Shown here piece by piece: positions 1 through 12,289 of a stretch of DNA of 64,000 nucleotides. Source of the DNA: Liolophura sinensis (taxonomy: Eukaryota; Mollusca; Polyplacophora; Chitonida; Chitonidae); NCBI RefSeq assembly GCF_032854445.1, contig NC_088304.1:10923704-10987703 (forward strand), written 5' to 3'. Each line of letters begins with the position of its first letter. Within the stretch, counting starts at the first letter, position 1. The notes below the pieces were generated by a model. It was not told the origin of the DNA. It searched no databases and worked only from the letters and a program-made list of their open reading frames with translations. The position numbers were made by a program, and so were the translations under genes.

Positions 1-299
1 GGTATATGAGGAAATGCCTAGGAAGGGCCTCGACTGGCCAGAGTTCAACTCCATGATGTTAAAACGACGACATAGCAAACGCTGATGCTAAAAGGTCATG
101 GTTGAACGCCTGGGTTTCAAAATTTTCTCTCCTTGTGAACTGTATAACTTGTGGTGTTATAACCTATGCATTTAAGGTTCTGGCTGAATAGAGGGGACAA
201 GGTATGTCGACAAGCTTTTGGCTTGATAATTTTTATATATAAACCTGACTTTCTAGCTTTGAAATAAATAGTTAGCAGTCACCTTACACGATCGCATGG

Positions 300-425
300 G
301 GCTCTGCTGTATGTCTAACCCCGCTCAGGTTGGTGGGGCTGTATATTCATTGTATTGAACTAAATCCTCACGTTGGATATATGAACAGTTGCAATTAAAG
401 CACAACTGATATACACATTTTCTTA
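300..425 (+). mobile_element. PLE 3' fragment (short)
   Basis: Contains the diagnostic 3'-region motif 'gttggatatatgaacagt' near 373-395, shared with the other PLE tails in the window. The right-arm equivalent lies in 35310-35670 in opposite orientation. Confidence 0.5.
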
Positions 426-654
426 GGTACTTGATGCCCTACAAACACAGTCTTCCCATCAAGAGCCGACTGACACCCAAGCTTATTTACATGTGTAAGT
501 ACGTAGGCACGCGCTGTCAGAGGAGTCGCACCTAAAACTGTTACAGTCACACTGTTGTTGGCTGTAGGGGTGCATCAAGCGCACCTTGACGTCTTTTCAC
601 TAGCAACACACTTTGCCCTGTATGTGTATGTTTGGAACATACGGTAACCCAGGT

Positions 655-905
655 GAAGTTTCTTTGTTCAGCATACATGTATCATGCCGCAGACTCCAGA
701 CATGACATCCCACCCATTATTTACACATACGTTATACCGGCACCGGGTCAAGCAGTCACATTTCATTACTCCAACCTCTCGGTGCTGAGCACCAAGTGAG
801 GCTACAACAGGTATCATTTTAAAGTCTAGGATATGACCTGGCCCGGGTTTTATCAAAGGTCTGCCGACTTTGCGGCGGTAGCTCTAGCCACTAGACCACG
901 AAACG
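655..905 (-). mobile_element. S3 SINE copy
   Basis: On the minus strand it begins with a tRNA-like head (box-A-like 'tggctagagctac', then a 'gggttttatc'-type box B on the given strand) and ends with a body mentioning 'catgatacatgta'. The same element is at 34690-34925 in the other arm. It is not a functional tRNA: no acceptor stem closes. Confidence 0.65.
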
Positions 906-1339
906 GTCCAGCACTATGGGAGCAATCAATTAAATTTCTGAGGTGGATCGGATGGGGCACGGAATCATGATTTTTTAACACGATCCCTTGTCAAGCACAT
1001 ACTAAAAGTTAGGAAACAGGTGGGAAATATTGTCCCTTTCATCTGTAGTGATTAATGGAACAATGCCGGACTGGATTAACTCCGTTGAGGTCACTGTACC
1101 ATTTAAATCGCGCGTTTTAGGAAGAAGCTCTTGATAGGTGTGACCTCAGAAAATCGCACAAGATAGTTGAATACCTACCTTTAAGATAAGATTGTAATTT
1201 TTTGAACTAATGTGGAAACTGCAGAATAAATTTAATTTAACCCATTCACTTAAATAACATCACCCTCATTAAAGATCTCTCGACATTTGCTAGGCAAAGG
1301 ATGTTTCTCCACATTTTGCTGCTCTGAAAATAGTTGTAA

Positions 1340-1985
1340 CTGATGTAACATAATCTACAGTCAATATAAAGGACTACAGGATGGGGAAACCAGAGCAGCG
1401 AGAACAGGGTGATAATTGGCAAATGGTGATACGTAACAGGTGAAATATGGCCTCTTGTGAGTAGGATTTCATTCCAACTGTTCAGGTAACCGGTTGAAAA
1501 CTAGCAAGTTATACAATCTCTAACAATGGGCAAAGCCGAATTTGGTAAACAGTGTTTAGTGGAGACAATTGCAGTTTGTGAGATGTCACTGTCTAAAAAT
1601 ACTCAAATTTCCGTGTAGTTTTTACATGTTATAAACACATGAAAACGGGACCAGCCCTCTGGATACTTAGGTAAACCGCAAAACCCTTGGTTACGTAATA
1701 TAATGTAAAATACTGCAGTATGAAGGATGAAACTAGAGTACTAACAACAGTAATGGTGTGATATTTTGCGAATGGTCAGGAGTAACCCGTGAAATCTTGC
1801 CTGTTGTCATTTTACCTCAGTTAGGGTATCATGCTAAATCTTCAGACAAATCCTTAGAAAGTAGCAACGGGTTCGCTCCCTAGCAACATGGCTTAATGCA
1901 TCTTAGCACTAAGCAGTAATTACAGTTTATTTAGAAATACTCAAAATGCTATGTTTTCATCACATGTAATGGGGAAAAAGGGTCT
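1340..1985 (-). mobile_element. Two Y element fragments
   Basis: Two pieces (about 1340-1640 and 1700-1985) share the Y motifs 'agcagcgagaacagggtgat' and 'tttacctcagttagggt'. They pair with 33480-33690 and 33770-34030 in the right arm. The class of Y is unknown; no coding capacity or clear terminal repeats are visible. Confidence 0.55.
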
Positions 1986-2322
1986 GACAATTTACTATTG
2001 GTTAATTATCATCTGTTCAGACAAAAAGGCTCCTTTTTTCATGAAAACAGTTTTCCCCTCCAAGTAGAGTCTCCCACGAGTGGTATTTCCAGACGTAACA
2101 GAATGGTTTCAAACGACTGTGCTTGATTTTATATTTTTGGTGAGGGCATACGGTCGTCTTCAATTTTATATCGATCTTCTACCAAAGATGTTTCCAGGTG
2201 TTTCGATATTGCATCGACCATTTACTGACACCGAGCACACAGTCTGTCATACACTAGTACATTGTTTGTTTACTTCTTGTTTAAGTCTGTAATTATACTT
2301 TCATGTTTTACAGTTACTTCAC

Positions 2323-2427
2323 CTGCACAGTTAGGTTGGCCAAATCCCCTCCTGCATGAACAAACTGTGGGCCGGACGCAAACACCACCGTTTGGACAAG
2401 TTCCTGGGGCGGATCCAGTACATATCG
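2323..2427 (-). CDS. Paralogue exon 3: EGF-like domain
   Basis: 105 nt, phase 1 to phase 1, encoding a six-cysteine EGF module with [13 protein letters not shown] and CSCRRGF. Acceptor ccag, donor CAG/GTGAAG. It differs at six bases from the right-arm exon, including a Ser/Arg and a Gly/Val change. Confidence 0.88.
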
Positions 2428-5400
2428 CTGGTAACGGTAACAGAGAAAAGAAAATTGCATATGGCTTTGCGTAATAAGGTTAAGGTACACAGTTATATCA
2501 CAAAACCACTTCTTTATATATCTGCTGTTTAACACCATAATCCAGCATTTATATATCTGCCGTTTAACACCATAATCCAGCATTTATATATCTGCTGTTG
2601 AACACCACAATCCAGAATTTTTACACACAAGATGGCAGTCAGTTTTAATGGGACACGAAGTTCGAACTATCTACCTGACAAGTCACTGACGAACTTTTTT
2701 ACGTGTGTGTGATTGAGTCAGTGCTTAGCGTTTCACGTCATATTTATCAATTTTTCAGTCGTGTGACGACGAAGGAGTCCTTATCAGTGCACGAAATGTG
2801 CCTCCTTGTTGCAGCACGAATTTCCAAAGCTCTTTCAATTAGTGCTGCTTCACTGAGACGACTTACCGAAGGCAGTTGAACCGTCCCACCCGTGTCATTA
2901 TACTGATACGGGTCAACCAGTCGTTGCAGGTTCCCGTTAACGCTGAACAGCAAGCGAGGAAGGTATGACTTTCTCTATTAAGGTGCTAGGTGTGACCTGA
3001 CCCAGTATTGACCCTAGATCTACCGAACCCGAAGCGGACTCTCCACCAACTGAGCCATCGGTGTCGTTTTTTAAAACATGTGGCGTAGAAGACAAGAGGC
3101 CTTCAAGGAACATAGCACACGATGATCTTTCTAAAGATATTGATGTTCGCAAATTATCCATGGTGTATGATTTGAAAACAATTGAAAAAACTCGTTAAAA
3201 ACGATGATTTCCCGAGTGAAAGAAATATTTCCGCTATGACAAATCAAATAACCGACCCACCAGCGGTCTTAATTAAATTTACATTACAAATAAAATTAAA
3301 TTACATTATAAACAGGAGTTCAGATGAACACAACATGCGCCCCAATAAATCCATTTGTTTAAAACGTATAATAGAATACCAGCAGGATTGTGGTAAGTAT
3401 AAACTCTGAGGGGAATCTTGAATGGTGTTGATGATAGGTATGTGATTACCTTGACAACCGCACAAGAGGACAATTGCGTTCACAAAAAGTGAAAATTTTA
3501 TGCGGAAAACAGCTGGGGTTGTAGCCCAAACAAAATCATGTCTATGTTCATAGTATATATTTGGAAAATGGCTACCTGGTTACCATGACTGCCGCGAATA
3601 TGGGCAAATGTGAGTCGTGACACATCGTCATCGTTTTATCCATAAAAAGTACAACTCTGTGAGGAAAATTGCTTTCCGAGCACGAAACTATATCTATTTA
3701 TACGGTATACTAGTTATCTGGTTTCCATGACAACCGCAAAAATGGACAAATACGAGTCCCGACACATCGTCATCTGTGTATTTGTGTATCTATTCAAAAT
3801 TACAAGTCTGTATGGAAACTGTTGGAGTCCTAACCCGGACAAGAATACGGATAAAATCACTACAACATAATACGCTCTGCCTAATGACGGGGGGCGTATA
3901 AAAATAAACTCTTACCTCTTTTACAGTGAATGTTGTCAGCACTGTTCCATCCGGAGCAGCACCTATAGTCCACGGCTGTTCTGGTACGAACTACTCTCCT
4001 ACGAATTTAACAATCATATATGATAATATATGGCAATATATGAGGACTTTATGATGCTTTTCATGTTTGTGTCTAATTCTGCTTAACCCGACTCTAGGAG
4101 CAATATATTCGTCGTTTTGAATTAGATTCGCACGTTGGATATATGAACATTTGCTATCAATGCGCTACTGAGATACATATTTTGTTATCGACAAACTAAT
4201 ATTCTAGCATGACACACGATTTGAATACTGATTTCACCCTGTCCTCTAGAACATACCTTGCGTCTTTCCAGCATCAATGAAAACTGTTTACTCCTTCTCC
4301 TTGCATGATTCCGTCCTAGTTTCGTACATTACACACTTTCTTAGTTCTTTGGTGTTATACGTCGTTTTGGGGAATTGACCTTGTGATTATTGATTTTGGA
4401 ACGTCCTTATTGGTTGACAGCTTGTTTACAAAGGTGTGTTTCCACGTATAGATTTATGTAAAACAGGAAAATGAGGAGCCTAGGAAGTTTACGTCAAACA
4501 GCATGTAGGAACGTTGAGATTATATTTGAAGAGGCGAAATAAAAAGTCCAGTACATTATGTCAAATAAGATTATACAGGAGCTTCTAACTTGCATGTCAA
4601 GAAAGAAGACAGATTTATTAACTGTAACATCCAGTTCCATTAGAGGTAAACGTAAGAAAGACTAGATGATCTTAGAAATCACATCACACTTCGCACCAGA
4701 TACGAGAATAGGACCCTAGGCTCCACGTTTGATACGTGTAGACGTGTTGTGACACAAGTGAAAATACATGATATAGAAATGTGACCAAAATTCACTCCTA
4801 TGTTAATCACTCAGGCACTGTCTGTATTGACTTGCAGAAAACTAGATTTAATGTTAATCTGCCTCCATCCCACCCTGACTACTTTTCAAGTAGAGCTAGA
4901 AAAGGTTAGTACAAATAAGATTAGTTGTTTCTAATTGAACTAGGAACAGGTGTTCACTGAAATCTAATTTGGCCTGCGCTACTAGATTTGAATTTCAGAT
5001 AAAAAAGAAACAGAGCTTATAAACGCCTGGCAAACTCAAACAGAAAAGCTCAGAAACGTTTCGTCAGACAGGAAAAAGGGGGCGTAGAGTCCTCTGGTCA
5101 AACAGAAGAAGATATACTTATAAAACCTGATTGTCAATTTAAAATAGAATTAGGTTTAGAAATTCTTGTCATATAACATTATAGGAGCCCAGAAATTTCT
5201 TGTCAAATAGAAAACGAGCATCCCAGAAACGTCTTCCGAAACAGAAAACGAAGAGATGAGAAATGTCTTGTCAAAGAGAAGAACAGTAGCTTAGGAACTT
5301 GTGGACACACGGGAAGGTAGTAGGTTAAAAACTTCTCGTCAATCGGGAGCACAGTAACTTAAAATCTTCTCCTCAAACAAACAAAAAGAGACACTCATAA

Positions 5401-8400
5401 ACTCGTTGTTACACGGAAACAGAGAAGTTTGCAAACTTATCTTCACAAAGAAAAAGAGGATCTTAAAAATCTGTACAAATGGAAAAGAATGAATGAATGA
5501 ATGATTATGGCTTAACGAGGGGCTGAGAATTTGTTGTCAAATCAGAAAACAAGCAGCTTAGAAAATGCTTGTCAAACAGGAAAAACATGAGATTGGAAAC
5601 GTCTTGTCAAATAGAAGAACAGCAAGTTAAAAATGTTTTGTAAACTTCTTGACAAACAGAAAACGACGAAATTGTAAAAATCTTGTTGGCAGAAAAAAGA
5701 AACTTAGAATCGTCTTGGCAGAGGAAAAGCGGGGCTTAGAAACTCCTCGTCGAACAGAGAGAGGGGAGCTTTAAGAAATTCATGTTAAACATAAAAAGAA
5801 AAACTAGGAAGTGTCGCGTGAGTTTTAGCTTACAATAATATTCAACAATTAGGTGAACGCTCCTTTAAGGCTGACGCTTTATTTTAATAAACGGACTACC
5901 CTAATTCACTGAAATATTCCACAACGACCAATGTTAGTATCGTTGGCACGAAATACAGTCACGACATTAATACTTTATGAACACAGTAATCCTGGTTTTA
6001 TAATGTTCGCCCAGAATAAAAAAAAAATTATGCTAGCAGAATGTCATAAAGGGTTGACGGCACACTGTTCCTAGTTCAACGCCCAGCCGTTGAAGTGTTT
6101 ACTGTGTCATTACTGTAGATGGTAGCCTATCTGTCAGGGGTGATGTCCATGTACTTAAACATCACGCCTGGTTTGATGGGGGCCTCCTGTGGCTTGGGGT
6201 ATTATTAGAGCACAGATGGTGATTCGCGTGAAAAGATAAGCCTTGAACAGCACACACTGTCATTGTTGCACTTCAGCCTAATGTCATTCTAGTTCTTACT
6301 GACCGGTCTGTCTAGTTTTCACAAGTGCCTGAGACGATTCCACAAAGCTATTCCGTACTTAAACGGCTCCTTTTGTATGTATGTATTTATGTATGTATGT
6401 ATGTATGTATGTATGTATGTATGTATGTATGTATGTATGTTTGTATGTATGTATGTATGTATGTATGTGTGTGTGCGTGGGAGTTTAACTTCGTCTATAA
6501 CATTTTTCAGTCATATGAGGGCGAGGAGTCATTAAGGGTGTGTACATATAAAGAGTCTTCTTGTGGCAGATCCCATGGCGCCAAAGTACTACCGTCACTG
6601 AAGTATCATGCCCAAGACAGCAAACATGACATTCCAACCAGTCACATTATACTGACACCTAGCCAATCAGCCCTTGCTCTATCCGCGAAACGCCAAGCGA
6701 GGCAGCAGCAAGTATCATTTTTAACATCTTTGGTGTGACCCGACCCTGGTTTTGATCCCAGATCTCCCGAGTTCAGGCGAACGCTCTAACCATAATGCCA
6801 CTGTAGGGGTATCGAACGATGGAGTAATAATGATGGAAATAGTCTGATCTGCTTTCCTTAATAAGTAAAACATTGCGGGAAAATTCGATATTGAGCGTTT
6901 CAGAGGAAGTTATGAACAGAAAAATTTTCTGTCGGTTCCATTTTTGTGACGTCACTGTTGAACAGATGGAATCAATGGCGTGTGCAAATCTTGCCTTGTA
7001 GCTATTGTTAGATACTGTGTGGTATATGACGATTTCAATCAACGGCACTAGTTATGACTGCAAGAAATTGTGTCAAGGTTATTCCATCAAACGCCTTCAT
7101 TTTAAGTTTCTTAAGTTTTACAATGAATATAATTCTCTTCTCAGTAAATAAGTTGGTAGAGTGTTCGCTTCGGGAGCGATAGATCCACGATCAATCCTGG
7201 CTCGGGTCACACGTATGACTTTCAAAGGGGAAGTTCTAACTTCCTCGCTTGGCGTTAAGTGTAATGGGATATTGCGACGACTGGTTGACCCTTATCAGTA
7301 TAATGACTCTTTCGGGCCGGTTTACTGGCCTTCGGTAAGTCGTCTCAGTGAAGCAGCACTAGATAAAAGAGCGGTGGAAATCCGTTCTGCAACAAGGAGG
7401 CACATTACATACAGTGTAAGCACTCACTCACTCACACGTAGAAAATTTCGTCAATGACTTTTCAGGTCGTTGGTTTGAACTTCCTGTCCCGTTAAAAGTA
7501 CGACGTTAAACCCGAAGCACTCACTCACTCACTCACTCCAAGTAAATATGGACACAGGTGTCCAGAATCTGTGGCACTCTGCTTCATAAATGCGTCTAAT
7601 TGCTCTTAAACTGCAGCTTGGGGTAGTATATAATCATGTTGAAATAAGTCGCCGCATTGGATATATGAACAGTTGCAATCAACGCGATGCTGTTGTATGA
7701 TTCCATCTTATTCAATATATTTTCTTAGTTTCTGGGTAGTTTGTGGTAAACGTCATTTTGGTACTTGGCCTTGCGATCATTGACCTGGAACGTCCTTATT
7801 TGTTAACAGCTGGTATACGAATTTGTTTCGACACATAGATTCACTCATCGATGGCGTGTACCAACAAAGGACGCTGTACTTTGAAACGTTCTTAGCGTCA
7901 TTCTAGCATAAATGCACTCCTCGACGTCATGTCGAGCTCATTCAACGCCACATAAAGAATATTGCCATATAACACCAAGAAAATCTTAACGCAAACTACG
8001 TTTCTCAGGAGTCTTCGGTTTTAGGGTTTAAATGATGTTATTCATCGGAAATACTTTTGACTCACGGTGTTTGTTAGGATTTTCTTTCTATCATTTTAAT
8101 ATTTCTTCCCAGTTTCCGTTTGAACAGAAATTTTCAATCCTCAAAGTTCTCAAGTTTTGAAATTTAAACTTTTTAACGAGTATATCTTCAGGTAACATTT
8201 CTAGAGGTGGTCAAATTTTTTTTAATGACTCAAATATATGCTCGGAAATCGTACTTTAAGTTTTGAATTAAGTGAGAAATGTCTTTGAAGAATCGTACCC
8301 TGGTCTCGGTGGTCTTTTACTAACCTGTGACGTGTACATCTTCGCCAGTTGAACCATCCGCACTTTGTATAGTATCTCTCCTGGGCCGTGTACGACTCGA

Positions 8401-8566
8401 TTCGGGTGTGTCTACAAACATTCTGGCTGGAAGTGTAAAAGAAAAAGCACAAATAACTTAAGTTTGTAACAAAAATAAAATTATCTTTTGGTATTCTTTT
8501 CCTTTTATCCAGTATACAAAAACACAAGACAAACAAGCATGGAATTTTGAAGGAAGTTGTCAGCAT
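2323..8566 (-). CDS. EMI/EGF matrix-type protein, inverted paralogue, 5' part only
   Basis: This is the minus-strand copy of the large plus-strand gene, cut by the left edge of the window. Three coding exons are present: a first exon with a signal-peptide-like start and the first half of an EMI domain, a second exon with the end of the EMI domain, and an EGF exon. Exon lengths (102 nt EMI part, 83, 105), splice sites and phases are identical to the plus copy, and all three are open. By eye the exons differ at about 12 of 290 bases, several of them changing residues. The next exon would lie about 430 bp outside the window, judging by spacing in the right arm. EMI-EGF proteins are secreted, usually matrix or cell-surface glycoproteins. 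Whether this copy is expressed cannot be told. Gene identity beyond the domain level is not recognised. Confidence 0.85.
2516..2620. repeat. 35-bp minisatellite, about 3 units
   Basis: Short version of the array that is greatly expanded in the right arm at 32140-32820. Unit contains 'tctgctgtttaacaccata'. Confidence 0.8.
2705..3065 (-). mobile_element. S2 SINE copy, near full length
   Basis: The tRNA-like head (minus strand, near 3060-3000) has 'ggctcagttggtggaga' and a 'ggtcaatactgggtcagg' type box B. The body has 'cgactggttgacccgtat' and 'tgcaacaaggaggca'. The right-arm counterpart at 31905-32045 has lost the body. Intervals 2430-2515 and 3065-3915 hold no other feature besides arm homology. 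Confidence 0.7.
3916..3998 (-). CDS. Paralogue exon 2: EMI C-half
   Basis: 83 nt, between tag acceptor and GAG/GTAAGA donor. It encodes [17 protein letters not shown] and ends NIHCK, carrying the paired cysteines typical of the EMI C-terminus. One Lys/Arg change distinguishes it from the plus copy. Confidence 0.88.
4050..4455 (+). mobile_element. PLE 3' fragment
   Basis: 5'-truncated copy with 'gttggatatatgaacattt', 'gtcctctagaacatacctt' and the terminal block 'ggaacgtccttattggttga'. The same copy lies at 30490-30900 in the right arm, so it predates the duplication. Confidence 0.65.
4455..5830. repeat. Diverged minisatellite, units about 37 bp
   Basis: Irregular repetition of a motif like 'cttgtcaaacagaaaa' followed by 'agcttagaaac', clearest from 4980 to 5820. 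Units are heavily diverged and vary in length. The reverse-complement array is at 28970-30480. Confidence 0.7.
6372..6476. repeat. (TATG)n microsatellite
   Basis: About 25 tetranucleotide units with a few interruptions, at the 3' end of the adjacent S3 SINE. The right arm carries a roughly twofold longer version at 28277-28500. Confidence 0.95.
6480..6810 (-). mobile_element. S3 SINE copy, full length
   Basis: The minus-strand head at 6805-6740 has 'tggttagagcgttcgcc' and a box-B-like 'gggatcaaaacc'. The body runs down to 6480 next to the microsatellite. This is the uninterrupted version of the element split at 26485-28290 in the right arm. 6810-7050 holds only arm homology. Confidence 0.75.
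7055..7850 (+). mobile_element. PLE 3' end, interrupted by an S2 SINE
   Basis: 7055-7150 reads as the end of a PLE-type reverse transcriptase tail (QGYSIKR, then [15 protein letters not shown]). It resumes at 7540 with the remainder (GVQNLWHSAS and stop) and the 3' region including 'ggatatatgaacagttgca'. The S2 copy in between is absent from the right-arm version at 25735-26270. Confidence 0.65.
7150..7540 (+). mobile_element. S2 SINE copy inserted in PLE fragment
   Basis: Has a tRNA-like head ('aagttggtagagtgttcgct'), the body 'cgactggttgacccttatc' and a tail of repeated 'cactcact'. It is left-arm specific. Confidence 0.75.
8325..8566 (-). CDS. Paralogue exon 1: putative signal peptide and EMI N-half
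   Basis: ATG at 8566-8564 is followed by a hydrophobic run (FKIPCLFVLCFCIL) and, in frame, by the EMI start [12 protein letters not shown] and [16 protein letters not shown] canonical acceptor (ttccag) sits at 8427-8432, so the EMI part may be its own 102-nt exon (8325-8426) and the upstream part an intron. The donor is CAG/GTTAGT. Relative to the plus copy there is an in-frame 3-nt insertion in the hydrophobic run. The EMI part is secure; the start is not. Confidence 0.65.
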
Positions 8567-8763
8567 GAAGTACAGTACTATTTATTTACCAGATGGTGTC
8601 CTGGGGACAAGAAAAAAACACGTATGGTAAAGCGGTGGAAAAATTGTTTGCATCCTTTCATGGAAGAACACACGTTACAGACTTTACTTCGTACAACCAC
8701 AAAGAAGAAAAATGACATTTTCATGCCTTCCACACTGTCTTTAAGAGATTCACAACACTTAGA

Positions 8764-9122
8764 GTGAGTGAATGAGTGAATGGTAGAGGTTTAACGTCGT
8801 GCTCCACAATTTTTCAGTGATATGGCGACGAACAAATCCTTAGGGTGTATGTAATGTACCTCCTTGTTGCAGGACGGATTTACACCGCTCTTTTATCTGG
8901 TGCTGCTTCACTGAGACGACTTATCGAAAGCAAGTAAGCCACCCTGCCCGAGCCATTATACTGATATGGGTCAACCAGTCGTTGCACTATCCCCTTCATG
9001 CTGAACGCCAAGCGAGGAAGTTACAACTTCCTCTTTTAAAGTCTTAGGTGTGACTCGACCCAGGATTTATCCTGGATCTACCGCTCCCGAAGCGGACGCT
9101 CTACCGACTGTGCTACTCTTAG
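8764..9122 (-). mobile_element. S2 SINE copy
   Basis: The minus-strand body carries 'cgactggttgacccatat' and 'tgcaacaaggaggtaca', with the head near 9120-9060. It is absent from the matching right-arm interval (about 24840-24850), so it was inserted after the duplication. Confidence 0.75.
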
Positions 9123-9294
9123 AGGTATAAGGTGTACAGAGGTGATGTAAATGAGGTATACGTGGTCTATACACCTCGTGCACACCTCAGCTTGAAGCAC
9201 TGATGTGTCCACATTATTCATATTATTTGAAGGGTACCGTAGCTTACGTACGTGTATATATTAGCTATGTTTACATACACCTCAGCAGCTTCTT

Positions 9295-9545
9295 GAAAAG
9301 GCTCAGTCGGTTAGCGCGCTAGCGCAACGAAGTGATCCAGAAACCTCTCACCAATGCTGTCGCTGTGAGTTCAAGACCAGCTCATACTTTCTTCCTTTCC
9401 GGCCGTACGTGGGAAGGTCTGACAGCAACCTGCGGATGGTGGTGGGTTTCCCCCGGGCTCTGCCTGATTTCCACCCACCATGATGCTGACCGCCGTCGTA
9501 TAAGTGAAATATTCTCGAGTACGGCGTAAAACACCGATAAGAAAA
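9295..9545 (+). mobile_element. S1 SINE copy
   Basis: Head 'ctcagtcggttagcgcgc', body with 'gcaacctgcggatggtgg', and tail 'ggcgtaaaacaccgat'. It is left-arm specific. Confidence 0.85.
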
Positions 9546-9629
9546 AAACTTCTTGAAAAAAAGAGTTTTTGAGTAAGTGATGATGTCAACGACTGAGAAA
9601 GTTACAAAATATGATATTACATATGACAT

Positions 9630-9990
9630 TTTGCCTCAGTCTAAACGATGAAAGGTTACAAACACTTTCGCGTGTCTTTGAAAGCGAAGGTAAAATATGA
9701 TTAAAGACGTACACCATAGAAAGTAAGAGCAGAGCAGCGACGACAATGTGGTCGCTAGCAAATGGTCACACGTAACCGCTGAAATATGGCCTCTTGGAAA
9801 TTTACCTCAGTCAGTGTTTTATTCTAACTGTAAAAGTATAAAGCCCCCTAGCACATTGGCTTAAGCAGAAATAGGGGGAATATCCAGCGATGCAAATTAT
9901 TATTTATTAGACTGTCGTTACGAAATCAAAACTGTTTTGCGAAATGCGCTAAATTTTAAATAAAGCAAAGTCTTTTTCTCACCATATTGA
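9630..9990 (-). mobile_element. Y element copy
   Basis: Shares 'gcagcgacgacaatgtg', 'aaatatggcctcttgga' and 'cagtgttttattctaac' with other Y copies. It pairs with 24340-24545. Confidence 0.6.
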
Positions 9991-12289
9991 ATTGTCTTTC
10001 ATTTGGCACACACTGGCATATCACAGAAAATAATGCATTTTTGTGTACAAAAAAGTGTTCCGTTTTAAACACCTTTTCTGTTACAGTTTTGCGCAAAAAA
10101 TCTATGTTTAGTAACTAAGGAGGTGCAGTTATTATAAATAAAGACGTAAATTTCTAAAATATTAACGTGGTTGATATTTTCAATAAGCACAAATAGTCTG
10201 GCAAGCATGACTTTATGTATATATTTAGTGTAAAACCGGATAAACATACTAGAGTGTTTACTATTGTAAATATGTGACGCGCTTCCAAATCAGGTCGCGG
10301 TTCCAAATTGTAACAGATAACGTGTTTAGAAAAATTCAAGATTTATACTTCTTGAATTATTATTATTTGAAAATAACCCTGTCCAGTCATTTATTTAACG
10401 CTCTTTCTGGGGGCATATCTATCGATGTTTGTATAGGCACCTGGAAAGATCTAGATGTCGTAGAACAGAATGTGTAAAGCCAGGCAGCAGGAACTGTCAC
10501 AAAGTTTTATGCATATCGGGTTGTTTATTACGTGCGGAAATTTAGACAAACAAAGATTAACACATCTACAAACGACAGGAATACAGGCTACAGAAAAAGT
10601 GTTCACTTCTGATGTATATGTAGCCATGTATATGTGAAATTGATTTCCATGAAAATAAAACTGAGAGCAAATAACACGAAGGCATATTTGCTCTCAGTCT
10701 GTGAATATGACTCAGCTATGCCTACCGCTACACCGCAGGCATCCACTTTATGACATACAGTCTCGCCATTGTACACATAAACTGATGTGTACTTAAATTG
10801 TTAACTTCAGATGAAAAATTAATACTCACAGTGCCTCAAATAAACCTCAGATGCACGACACAATAATATATTGTATACCTTAGACGGATATTAAGCATAC
10901 CTCAAAGAGCACTTCATTCATAAAGGGAATATAAACATCGTAAATAATTGTTTTTACTTGTTATTCATTGAAAGGGAATAATTCAGTCATTCAATGCGTT
11001 TAAGAACAAACAAAACAATGTATCATTTCGAGTTTTTGAGCCTTTAAACATCATACATATGTAATCTCTGCTTACTTACCCCAACCCTTCATATTATCCT
11101 GAACAGTGTCTTGCAAGACATTGATTTGAAGGAATGAAATTAAATGAAGGAATAACGCCTTAAGTGAAAACGATTTTGGGGCAAAAAACTTGTTTTGTAA
11201 GAAATGGGTTGTTTTGCAACTCTCGTTTGCTTTAAGAGTAGGTAAAAAAGTCGCCTCCGTACGGTATTTCTTTGACACTTACCCGCTGGGTGACAAAGCC
11301 TTCACAGAGAGGCAAGCCAAAAGACAAAATATCACCACAAACAGTCGCATGTCTAGAGACACTGTACACACCTGATGAAATGACTGTACCGATTAGAAAC
11401 AACGATTACTGCACAGAATGACATTAAAATGTCGAATTTCTATTGAAAACATTTCCCCCAAAACGCGTCATATGATCAGAATCCAATCAGAAAGTGTAAT
11501 GCATGAAAGGTTCCACACTTACCAAAAAGGAAGAAGTGGATTGGGTACATGAGATATAAAATTGTGAATGCTGTAAGTATATACTAGTTCAAGTTTGACA
11601 CACTCAGTTTATTGACACTAAAAGAAAAAAGCTCCAAAGTCATTATGCACCAGACTGGAATGTCTGCAGGCCTGTTGAATAAGTGTAAAATACATAAAAT
11701 CATGATAACAGAACTCTTTCTATTCATTTACTCCAGAAACAGCGACCTCATTGCAAACAAAATCAGTTACTTCATTTCTAACAGAACCACTGGTGAGCTA
11801 AGTTTTAATGAAAGCAGTTTGTTATGTTGCAAATAGGTATGTATTTCCACGTTGTAGGTTGTAGGCTTAAAAGCGACATCCGTCTTCTCGTAAATAAATG
11901 GCCCCTAGTTTTTGAACAAAACTTCTCCAGAGACCTATCCGACCTCGACAATGGACAATTAAAAAATGGATCCGGGTGCGCTGGGTGAAAAAAGAAAGAA
12001 AGAGAGAATCACAAAAGTGTTGATCTAAGGAATACAAAGAAAACTTGTAAGAATATACTTATAATATTCCTCGCGCCCTTGTACAAAGCTCAAGAACCCA
12101 ACGAAACAGACAGCAAATATTTACACAGATACAAAAGAAACAGTTAAGTCTCCAGAGTTCGACAACCGAGACCATTCGTTTTGTGTGACAGGAATGATGT
12201 TTCATGTGCGTAAGTGAAGTTAACGGTTCGCAGTTAGCGATTCGCTATTCAATGGGGACAAGTCCTTATTTTTTATCAACTATATATTC

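Larger units (their letters stand above)
1..12110. repeat. Left arm of a large inverted duplication
   Basis: Read on the minus strand, this segment matches the right arm in the same order. Matched anchors (left to right arm) are 660-905 to 34690-34925, 2323-2427 to 32905-33009, 3916-3998 to 31030-31112, 4120-4450 to 30490-30840, the microsatellite 6372-6476 to 28277-28500, 8325-8566 to 25021-25259, 10280-10480 to 23780-23990, and 11600-12080 to 22240-22700. Arm-specific insertions explain the shifts in spacing. The inner edge near 12110 is judged by eye and the outer edge lies beyond the window. Stretches 910-1340, 5830-6370, 7850-8320 and 9990-12110 hold no gene or named repeat beyond this arm homology. 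Confidence 0.88.

Noticed and set aside
9348-9629. SINE-derived frames that look conserved in many places (GGNRAEPGG, PTYGR)
   Set aside because: They recur at every S1 copy in either strand and reflect SINE sequence, not a protein family.
10274-10477. Frame conserved between arms (10274-10477 and 23782-23985)
   Set aside because: Similarity follows from the inverted duplication; frames break differently at both ends and no domain is visible.
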